From: Ktedonobacterales bacterium
GTDB lineage: Bacteria; Chloroflexota; Ktedonobacteria; Ktedonobacterales; JACDGC01
Assembly (NCBI GenBank): GCA_013815535.1
Contig: JACDGC010000250.1
Coordinates: 1-6,235, forward strand
DNA: 6,235 nucleotides
Reading direction: 5' to 3'
The notes beneath the pieces were generated by a model that had not been told where the DNA came from, searched no databases, and saw only the letters and a list, made by a program, of their open reading frames with translations. Below, piece after piece: positions 1-5,900 of the stretch. The position numbers and the translations under genes are program-made. Within the stretch, counting starts at the first letter, position 1. Each line of letters opens with the position of its first letter.

Positions 1-156
1 GCCGCAGATCAGGCCGTGCAGATTCATGGTGGCTATGGCTTCATGGATGACTTCCCCGTTTCGCGCTACTTTCGCAATGTGAAGGTGAACGAGATCGGCG
101 AGGGCACCAGTGAGGTGCAGCGCTTGCTGATCGCCAAGGCGCTGGTGGGGCGCTGA
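1..156 (+). CDS. Acyl-CoA dehydrogenase, C-terminal end (5' truncated by the window)
   Basis: Frame 1 is open from the first base to TGA at 154-156 and gives the last 51 residues of the protein. The visible sequence carries two hallmarks of the acyl-CoA dehydrogenase C-terminal helical domain: QIHGGYGF near the start and EIGEGTSEVQR near the end. The second corresponds to the EGT segment that normally contacts the FAD of a neighbouring subunit and precedes the last helix. Members are FAD flavoproteins that oxidise acyl-CoA to 2-enoyl-CoA in fatty-acid or branched-chain amino-acid breakdown and pass electrons to ETF. The EIGEGTSEVQR form is frequent in short-chain and branched-chain members, but substrate specificity cannot be read from this fragment because the catalytic base lies upstream, outside the window. 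The family assignment is firm and the subfamily is not. Confidence 0.93.
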   Translation, partial: AADQAVQIHGGYGFMDDFPVSRYFRNVKVNEIGEGTSEVQRLLIAKALVGR

Positions 157-177
157 GTGACCCTGGCATGGTGATAT

Positions 178-221
178 GGACCGTCCCCGCAAACACGCCC
201 ATCTGGCTGCGGGGGCGGTCC
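178..221 (+). terminator. GC-rich hairpin after the acyl-CoA dehydrogenase gene
   Basis: A 13-bp inverted repeat, GGACCGTCCCCGC (178-190) with GCGGGGGCGGTCC (209-221), pairs along its full length with one G-T wobble around an 18-nt loop. It starts 21 bases after the dehydrogenase stop codon. No T-run follows, so it is not a canonical intrinsic terminator. It may act as a weak terminator, a rho-assisted pause site or an mRNA 3'-end stabiliser. The hairpin itself is certain and its function is inferred. Confidence 0.5.
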
Positions 222-261
222 GTTGGCGTTGCCGGGAAGATGCCGCTGCGCGCGGTGCAAC

Positions 262-268
262 GAGGGGG
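262..268 (+). promoter_or_regulatory. Ribosome binding site deciding the GTG start at 274
   Basis: GAGGGGG lies 5 bases before GTG 274 and is the best Shine-Dalgarno match in this region. Neither the upstream TTG at 223 (inside the hairpin flank) nor the ATG at 298 has an equally well-spaced site. Confidence 0.55.
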
Positions 269-273
269 TGACT

Positions 274-747
274 GTGGCCGATGCATCTGCTGGGGTGATG
301 CGCCCGCTTGATCTGCGCGATGAGGCGCTGGCCGCGCGCCTGCTGGCGATGCAGCAAGAAGCCTATGCTATCGAGGCGGCGATGATCGGTTTATGGGAGA
401 TTCCCCCCCTGACCGAGTCGCTGGCTGAATTGCGCGCCAGCCATGAACATTTCACTGGCTATTTCGTGGGGGAGGTGCTGGCCGGGGCGGTCGCGACTGA
501 GCGCGCGGGCGATGTGGTGGAGGTGTCGCGGTTGATCGTGCTGCCCGCCTTCTTTCGGCGCGGCATCGGGCGGGCACTGCTGGCGCACGTCGTGGCGGCG
601 AACCCAGATGCGCGGCGCTTGCGTGTCGCCACGGGCACGCTGAATGCTCCCGCAGTCGCCCTCTACCAAGGATTTGGGTTCGTCGAGCAAGGCCGCCGCG
701 AGGTCGCCCCAGGGGTGTGGGTGACACATTTCGAGAAAGCCGTGTAA
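274..747 (+). CDS. GNAT-family N-acetyltransferase
   Basis: A 157-residue protein with the GNAT fold, which transfers an acetyl group from acetyl-CoA to an amine on a small molecule or protein. Motif A is clear at about residues 84-106: the strand VSRLIVLP followed by RRGIGRALL, matching the R/Q-x-x-G-x-G/A loop that binds the CoA pyrophosphate. Motif B follows at about 125-143 with NAPAVALYQGFGF, the usual ALYxxxGF pattern. Length is normal for a single-domain GNAT. The GTG at 274 is chosen because GAGGGGG precedes it. The frame remains open up to TTG 223, but that would add a Cys/Arg-rich stretch unlike a GNAT N-terminus; ATG 298 is the other option. The gene is 117 bases downstream of the dehydrogenase, beyond a hairpin, and 23 bases upstream of a truncated frame. 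The acceptor substrate cannot be deduced. Confidence 0.85.
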   Translation: MADASAGVMRPLDLRDEALAARLLAMQQEAYAIEAAMIGLWEIPPLTESLAELRASHEHFTGYFVGEVLAGAVATERAGDVVEVSRLIVLPAFFRRGIGRALLAHVVAANPDARRLRVATGTLNAPAVALYQGFGFVEQGRREVAPGVWVTHFEKAV

Positions 748-770
748 CGGCACGGCGAAGGGAACATTCC

Positions 771-926
771 ATGGCGGCAAACGATCCAGGTGATCAGCCG
801 CATATCCTGACCTTCATGACGACGGAGCACGAGAATCTGCACTCTGGGCGGGCCAGCACGCTCTCGGTTGTGGGAAAGTGTGGCACAGGGCCAGCGATAT
901 ATTCATCGCTGGCCCTGTGTTTTTAA
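771..926 (+). pseudogene. Truncated N-terminal remnant of a conserved hypothetical (probable membrane) protein
   Basis: ATG 771 is preceded by a GAAGGGA ribosome binding site and opens a 51-codon frame, 23 bases after the GNAT stop. Residues 11-30 include HILTFMTTEH and SGRAST. From memory these resemble the N-terminus of a family in Chloroflexota and Actinobacteria in which ILTFMTTEH is followed by a longer protein with hydrophobic helices. Here the resemblance ends at about residue 32. The remaining codons are contributed by the terminator hairpin at 884-924, and the stop TAA (924-926) falls at the end of the T-run. An mRNA ending at that terminator could not carry a complete reading frame, so this is best read as the surviving 5' end of a deleted gene. 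A genuine small protein is the less likely alternative. The family match has not been checked by search. Confidence 0.5.
884..924 (+). terminator. Rho-independent terminator
   Basis: A perfect 15-bp inverted repeat, CACAGGGCCAGCGAT (884-898) with ATCGCTGGCCCTGTG (905-919), has a 6-nt loop and is followed directly by five T (920-924). It ends the plus-strand GNAT unit. It also sits 20 bases beyond the stop codon of the convergent lipoprotein gene. In the minus direction it is followed only by a weakly T-rich stretch, so bidirectional action is possible but less certain. Confidence 0.93.
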
Positions 927-943
927 GGGACAGGGTGCTGAGG

Positions 944-2131
944 CTACGCGCCGACGGTGGGCGAATCCAGCGCGCCGCCAGCGGTGAACTTCCACTTTTG
1001 CGCGCCTGTGCCTTCGTCGAGGGCATAGAGCTTGCTGTCGGTGGAGCCGACATAGAGGATGCCTTGCGTCGCGGCGAACCACGAGCGCGTCAAGCCGCCG
1101 ACCTTCTTTTGCCATTTCTGGCTGCCGTTGCCTTCGTTGAGGGCATAGATGCTGCCATCGTTGGAACCGACAAAAAGCGTGCCGTTGTCGGGGATGGCGG
1201 TGCCGACGCTCTCATTGAGTTGGTGCTTCCACGCGAACGAGCCGTCACCGGTATGCACCGCGTAGAGGTAATGATCATTCGACCCCAGGTACACCAAGCC
1301 GTTATCAACCGAGGGCTTGGCCAAGATTTGGCCGCCAGTCTGATAATGCCAGTTGATGTTGCCGCTGCCTTGATCCAACGAGTAGAGGACGCCACTATCG
1401 TTGCCGATATACACGGAGTTGCCGTTCAGCGTGGTGGATGCGTACTCGATGGCGGAGTTGATGTTTTTCTTCCAGGCCAGCGTCCCATTGTTTTCATGGA
1501 TGGCGTAGACATAGCCATCGTCTGAGCCGGAAAAGGCGATGCCGTTATTGAAGGAGAGCGATGAGGTGACACTGCCGCCAGTGGTGTAGTGCCAGGCTTC
1601 GCTGCCGTCGTTGCTGTGCAGGGCATAGATGGTGTTGTTATCCGTGCCGACCAACACGAGGTTGTTGCCCGTATCAATGGTGGGGCGGCCACTGATGCCA
1701 CCGCCGGGGGTGGTGTGCCACAAGAGATTGCCATTATTGAGGGCAAACACTTGGCCGCCATATGTCGCGCCATAGACGATGCCATTCGCGGTGGTGGGTT
1801 TGACGGATTGATCGCCAACCTGATAGCTCCAGCGTTTCGTGCCGGTGGCCGCATTGACGGCGTAGAAGAAGTTATCACTTCCGCCAACATAGACGCTGAG
1901 GGATGAGAGCGGTGTGCCGCCGCCGGTGCTGGTGGTGGGGGTGGCACCAGGGGCATTCGTGGCGGCGGGCGTTGTGCTGGCGGTGGGGGTTCCCGTGGTG
2001 GGGGTGCCAGTGGTGACGGTCGGTGACGTGTCGACCTCGGTGGATGTGACACTGCAGCCCACCAAGGAGGCGGCCAGCCCCACAATGAAGCTGCCCCAGA
2101 GCAAGGGACGGACGATGCGTGGCAGATGCAT
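944..2131 (-). CDS. Lipoprotein with eight PQQ-like beta-propeller repeats
   Basis: A 395-residue exported lipoprotein. Residues 1-25 form a signal peptide (MHLPRIVR, hydrophobic core, lipobox LVGC) with C26 as the lipidated cysteine. Residues 27-75 are a Thr/Pro/Gly-rich low-complexity stalk. Eight repeats of 37-41 residues begin near 80, 119, 159, 199, 240, 280, 319 and 359. Each follows the pattern VYVGSxDGxLYALxxGxGxxxW typical of PQQ-like repeats, predicting an eight-bladed propeller as in BamB and quinoprotein dehydrogenases. No catalytic domain is present, so a binding or scaffold role at the outer face of the membrane is likelier than enzymatic quinoprotein activity. Whether it binds PQQ is unknown. 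ATG 2131 is chosen because it starts a compact signal peptide with AAAGGA upstream; the frame is open to 2230 but lacks a better site. It is the third of three minus-strand genes, 111 bases after the DUF4190-type gene. Confidence 0.88.
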   Translation of the reverse strand: MHLPRIVRPLLWGSFIVGLAASLVGCSVTSTEVDTSPTVTTGTPTTGTPTASTTPAATNAPGATPTTSTGGGTPLSSLSVYVGGSDNFFYAVNAATGTKRWSYQVGDQSVKPTTANGIVYGATYGGQVFALNNGNLLWHTTPGGGISGRPTIDTGNNLVLVGTDNNTIYALHSNDGSEAWHYTTGGSVTSSLSFNNGIAFSGSDDGYVYAIHENNGTLAWKKNINSAIEYASTTLNGNSVYIGNDSGVLYSLDQGSGNINWHYQTGGQILAKPSVDNGLVYLGSNDHYLYAVHTGDGSFAWKHQLNESVGTAIPDNGTLFVGSNDGSIYALNEGNGSQKWQKKVGGLTRSWFAATQGILYVGSTDSKLYALDEGTGAQKWKFTAGGALDSPTVGA

Positions 2132-2143
2132 GGATTGAATCGT

Positions 2144-2149
2144 TCCTTT
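2144..2149 (-). promoter_or_regulatory. Ribosome binding site for the propeller lipoprotein
   Basis: AAAGGA on the minus strand lies 12 bases before ATG 2131, a rather long spacing. The in-frame alternatives further upstream, an ATG-ATT-ATG pair and the GTG overlapping this site, have no purine-rich sequence before them, which favours 2131. Confidence 0.45.
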
Positions 2150-2188
2150 CACCATAATCATGTGGTTGATAGCGCTAAGCTCAGATGG

Positions 2189-2224
2189 CAGTCCCGCTTT
2201 GGCACACGCGCCAAGGTGGGACTG
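2189..2224. other. Intergenic hairpin between the DUF4190-type and propeller genes
   Basis: CAGTCCC (2189-2195) pairs with GGGACTG (2218-2224), and inner TTGGC (2199-2203) pairs with GCCAA (2210-2214), around a 6-nt loop. The three positions between them (GCT with GGT) pair as G-U, C-G and U-G only in a plus-strand transcript. In the minus-strand message they become C-A, G-C and A-C, giving an interrupted stem. No T-run follows on either side. It could be a weak terminator for the DUF4190-type gene or a 5'-leader structure of the propeller gene. Confidence 0.5.
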
Positions 2225-2242
2225 GGGCACGAGTCAGGCTCC

Positions 2243-2734
2243 TTACAACACGGGGGTCGCGGTGGGCGTTTCAAAGGGGAATGGGGTTGGAAAGGTGACA
2301 TGTTGGAGGGCCGCTGCTGTGGTGGCGATGAGAGCAATGAAGAGCACGATGAACACCAGTGACAGGCCGATGCCTACGAAGCCCAGGATGATGCCAGCGG
2401 TTGCAAAGCTGCTGCCACCGATGCGCCCACCGCTATTCCGGATCTCGTTGCGCGCGAGATAGCCAAAGACGATGGCCAGGATGTGCCCCACCAGGGGGAA
2501 AACGACGAAGCTGGCGATGCCGATGACCATGCTGGCGGTGGCCATCCCCGACGTTGGAGGGGTGAGGTACATTGGCCCAGGCATGCCGGGCTGGATGGGT
2601 GGCACGCCGCTCTGGGGTGGTGGATAGCCCGGTTGGGGCGGATATCCAGGCTGGGGCGGAAAGTGAGACTGAGGGGCGGCACCTGGCTGGGGTGGCACCT
2701 CCCAGGGGGGGGGGTAATTTGGTTGGTCGCTCAT
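2243..2734 (-). CDS. Pro-rich DUF4190-type membrane protein
   Basis: A 163-residue protein. Residues 1-60 are rich in Pro, Gln and Gly (repeats of PPQPGYP type) and lack a signal peptide. From about 63 to 140 comes the DUF4190-like core: a first helix at about 66-91 (ATASMVIGIASFVVFPLVGHILAIV, written here across its span), a short conserved loop with GYLARNEIRNSGGRIGG at 91-107, and a second helix at about 112-138. The short tail, 144-163, is Thr/Pro-rich. The alternation of GIAS, GYLARNEI and GIILG is characteristic of DUF4190 proteins. Their function is not established; they are often found beside envelope or signalling genes, with soluble Pro-rich termini that may bind partners. ATG 2734 is chosen because AAAGGTG precedes it by 9 bases; a GTG four codons upstream lies within that site. 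A run of ten C begins 19 bases into the gene. Neighbours on the same strand are the receptor gene (196-base gap) and the lipoprotein gene. Confidence 0.82.
   Translation of the reverse strand: MSDQPNYPPPWEVPPQPGAAPQSHFPPQPGYPPQPGYPPPQSGVPPIQPGMPGPMYLTPPTSGMATASMVIGIASFVVFPLVGHILAIVFGYLARNEIRNSGGRIGGSSFATAGIILGFVGIGLSLVFIVLFIALIATTAAALQHVTFPTPFPFETPTATPVL
2705..2714 (-). repeat. C10 mononucleotide tract near the start of the DUF4190-type gene
   Basis: Ten consecutive G on the plus strand (C on the coding strand) encode the last base of Tyr7 and the codons of Pro8-Pro10. It is the longest homopolymer in the window. One-base slippage would shift the frame; one alternative frame stays open to about 2433 without membrane segments. 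Confidence 0.9.
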
Positions 2735-2743
2735 GTGAAAGAG

Positions 2744-2750
2744 CACCTTT
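2744..2750 (-). promoter_or_regulatory. Ribosome binding site for the DUF4190-type gene
   Basis: AAAGGTG on the minus strand ends 9 bases before ATG 2734 and fixes that start. It has the same TGAAAGG core seen before the other two minus-strand genes. Confidence 0.6.
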
Positions 2751-2802
2751 CAAGTGAACAAAGATGATGACTACTCAGCAGGGTAGCACATTCGACCGTG
2801 AC

Positions 2803-2832
2803 ATGCTAGAGATGCACGTCACAGGTTGTCCA
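2803..2832 (-). promoter_or_regulatory. Candidate sigma70-type promoter for the DUF4190-type gene
   Basis: Reading the minus strand, TGGACA (2832-2827, 5 of 6 to TTGACA) and TAGCAT (2808-2803, 4 of 6 to TATAAT) are separated by 18 bases. This would start transcription near 2796, with a leader of about 62 bases before ATG 2734. The -10 element lies inside one of three ATGCTAGA copies and is framed by GTGAC (2798-2802) and GTCAC (2818-2822). Prediction by eye only. Confidence 0.4.
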
Positions 2833-2890
2833 TAAGTGCGGCAGAGATGCTAGAGTGGATGAGAATGGGAGCCCATGAATGCATGCTAGA
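2803..2890. repeat. Three copies of the octamer ATGCTAGA
   Basis: Exact copies lie at 2803-2810, 2847-2854 and 2883-2890, all in the same orientation (TCTAGCAT on the minus strand). The first is contained in ACATGCTAGAGATGC and the last in a short inverted repeat (GCATG-CTAGAT-CATGC, 2881-2896). Start-to-start distances are 44 and 36 bases. They sit in the 196-base gap upstream of the DUF4190-type gene and overlap its candidate promoter, as operator sites might. Confidence 0.5.
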
Positions 2891-2911
2891 TCATGCGTCC
2901 AGGGGCTCCCA
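2866..2911 (-). terminator. Two-tier hairpin downstream of the receptor gene
   Basis: An outer 9-bp stem pairs TGGGAGCCC (2866-2874) with GGGCTCCCA (2903-2911). It encloses an inner 5-bp stem, GCATG/CATGC (2881-2885 with 2892-2896). On the minus strand it begins 19 bases after the receptor stop codon and is followed by the weakly T-rich TTCTCATCC. A terminator is plausible but not canonical because of the large loop and poor T-run. Confidence 0.4.
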
Positions 2912-2930
2912 GGGCCATCGCTGGCGTTCG

Positions 2931-5900
2931 TCAGAAGTTGGGCTTGCACGTGTCGCTGCTGCAGAACTGCCCGATGGTTGCTTCAATCTTCCAGCTGAGC
3001 AGCGGATTGCCGCGCGCGTCGTTGCTGCCACTGGGCGCGATGGTTTTGAGGACGAGCGAGCGATTCATGGGGATGCCACGACTATCGAAGGCAATGCGTC
3101 CGCTGATGCCCTGGAAGGGGTGGTTTTCGATGATGGTGCGGAGCGCGACCGCGAGATCCGGTGGGTTGGGGAGGGTGGTTGCGCTGAGCGGTCGCAGGGT
3201 GTTGTTGGCCAACGCCCACATCATCAGGCCCACGGCATCATAGGCAAAGATGGCGTTGGCGGTTGGTGTCAGGGGCAACCCTTGATTCAGCGGCGAAAAT
3301 TGGCTGGTGAACGCGTTGAAGAAGTTGGGCACACCTGCTTTTTGTGCCTGTGGGTTGATCGCTGAGTTCCATTGACTTTCGTCGGCCAACCCCACGACGT
3401 GCAGCAGGCGCATTGCCTGGGGATTCGCCACCGCCTTTTGCGCAGTTGCGGCGGTGCTGGCGTCGAAGCTTTGCCCGATGAGGCTGGGGCTATCGGCGGT
3501 GTAGCTGGTGATGATGGGGACGGGGCGTCCTGTGGCGGCCACTTTGGTCGCCAAGGTGACGGCTTCATCGCTGCCGCCCGCGAAGATGATGGCGTTGGCA
3601 CCGGAGGTCTGCACATCGCGCACTACGGAGTCGATGGTGGCGCCTTTGCCGAGCGTTTCGAGGATGACGTTGGTGGCTCCCAATTTTTGACCGAGCAAGA
3701 CATTGGCCGTGCCAGCGATCTCAAGATCAGGGATGGATGCTTGGTCTTGCACGATGACGACACGGGTGGCGCTGAAGGGGGGGCTGAGGGCCGTGGTGGC
3801 GATGACGCCCCCTTGATATTGATCGGTCGAACTGAGTTGAAAGAAGTTGGGATCGGGCTTGGGGGGGAACCGATCGGTGGTTGAAACGGGGACCAACACA
3901 GGAACGCCGTTGCCCGACAGGCTGGCGAAGGCTTGTGCCAAGATCTGAGCTTCGTCGGGGGTGATGTTGTGGACCGACCAACTGAGCACGCCGATGGAAT
4001 GCGAGAGATTCTTGCTGGCGAGTTCCGCCGCATAATAGTTGGCCAGTTCGGGGGCACCTGAGATGTTGTCGCCGATGCTGGCGATTTCGATGCGCAGTTG
4101 CACCCCGCCGGGCAGCAGATGTTGTTGGTCGACGCGATATTGTTCGAGGGCTGCACCACGGAGGACCTCGCGCGAATAGCTGAGGTCTTTGTCGCTGAAG
4201 CTGGCGGCGACATCTAGCGTGATGAAGGGCAGTGGCGGCTGGTGGGCTAAGGCGCGGTTGGCCCGCTGGGCATCGATCTGGGCATCCAGCAGATAGATCA
4301 AGGCTTCGGCATTAGATGGGTCGTCTTGAACGGCTTGCTTGAAAGCGGAAATGGCGGTGCCAAAGTCGTTCTTTTGCAGGGCCAATGCGCCAGCTTGCTC
4401 GGCAAGAATGGCCCCAGCGGGGGTGCCATCGTTGGGGGCGGGGGTGGCCACGTTGCCTGGCACCGCTTTGAGGGGCTGTTGATCGAAGATGAGTTTGCCG
4501 GAACTGAGGCCGATGCCTTTGCTGGCCAGCGCGGCGGCGGTGGCGTCGATGGTGGCGGTGGGTAACACCGATTCGGTGGCGATGGAGGAGGCGCTGCCGC
4601 GCACTAGGAGCAAGATCACCAAGATGGCGGCGATCAGGACCGAGATGATGCTGGTGAAGACGAGTGTGTTGGTGCGGCTGACGTTGCGCGGCAAGATCGG
4701 TTCCAGGCGGTTGACGGCGTCGCGGTTGGGCATTTCGCCATTCATGGCGCGCTGGATGTCGAGTTGCATGTCTTCGGCGTGTTGGTAGCGCTGGCTGGGC
4801 ACCTGACGTACGGATTTTGCCAGCACGGCATCCACTGGGGCCGAGATGGCACTGTTGATTTGGCGCGGCGCGACGAAGATGGTGGCGGTGCGCGCGGCGG
4901 CATCATACCCCGTGGTGGCGAAATAGAGGGTGGCCCCCAGACTATAGAGGTCCGAGCGGTCATCGCCTTGGTTTTGCAGTTGCTCGGGGGGAACATAGCC
5001 GGGCACATGCAACGATGCGGCGTTGCAGGGGATGTTGAGCGCCTGGGCGATCAAAATGGGTGAAGGAACGAGCAACCGCGCATGGCTGCCATCCGATGAA
5101 AGGATGACGGCATCGGGCGAGATGGCCCCATGCAGCGTTTTCGGTGTTTGCCGTTCGAGCAGCGCCAGTGCCGCTAATAATTCATCGGCATAGGTGAGCA
5201 CCAAGCGCTCATTGACGTTGCCATAGCGCAACACGCGGTCGGTCAGGAAGGTGCCTTCGATGTGTTGCAGCACCAGGAAGTGGCGGCCATTTTCACCGAA
5301 CGCGCCAAGGATGGTTTGCATGTTGGCATGATGCTCGATGGCGAGCATTTGGCTGACCAGTGCTTCGCGGGCGCGGTTGGCGACGGCAGGGGGCATCTCG
5401 GGGCTGAGGGGAATCTCTAGCAAGCTGACGCGGTCGCCGCGCATGCCGCTATCCACCGCGACCCATTGCGGCAGCCCCAACAGGGGGCGGCCATCGGGGG
5501 TTTGGGCTGGCCGATAGGGACCCAGCACCCGATAGCGCCGATTTTGCAGGGTGGCACCCGCGACGAGGGGACTGATGCTGGGCATGCGCGACATCTGGGG
5601 GACGTTGGGACGCGAAGGGACGCCGCTCTGGGGCTGCACAAGGCGACCCATCAGGGGGGGGCCGAACTGGTTGCCGGGGCCAGGCCCACTGGGCGGCAGG
5701 GGGACGATGCCACGGTTTGGGGGAGCCTCGGGTCCGCCCATCTGCGGACGTTGCCCCGTGCCAGCGGGGGGACGCTGGTCGGCGGGCAAGGACCATTGCC
5801 CTGATTGGCTGCCAGAGGGCGGCTGTTCCCAGGTGCCCGAGCGGATTGGTTCATTCGGGCGTGGGCGCGAGTTGCCGGGGCGCTCGGCGTTGACAAGCAG

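Noticed and set aside
878..1525. 215-codon plus-strand open frame opposite the propeller lipoprotein gene
   Set aside because: It is antisense to a well-supported gene. Its apparent internal repeats mirror the PQQ-like repeats, it begins inside the terminator, and it has no ribosome binding site.
1010..1880. Recurring GAGGGCATAGA-like words every 120 bases or so, resembling a tandem repeat or CRISPR
   Set aside because: They encode the YALxEG part of each propeller repeat in the minus-strand gene. The repeats are imperfect and in coding phase, with no spacer-repeat structure.
944..2131. Annotation as a PQQ-dependent alcohol or glucose dehydrogenase
   Set aside because: Only short propeller repeats are present. 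The length and lack of active-site signatures or a cytochrome domain fit a BamB-like scaffold lipoprotein better.
3372..3884. 170-codon plus-strand open frame opposite the binding domain of the receptor gene
   Set aside because: It is an antisense shadow in GC-rich DNA. The Gly/Asp-rich composition matches no family, and the receptor frame opposite shows clear domain content.
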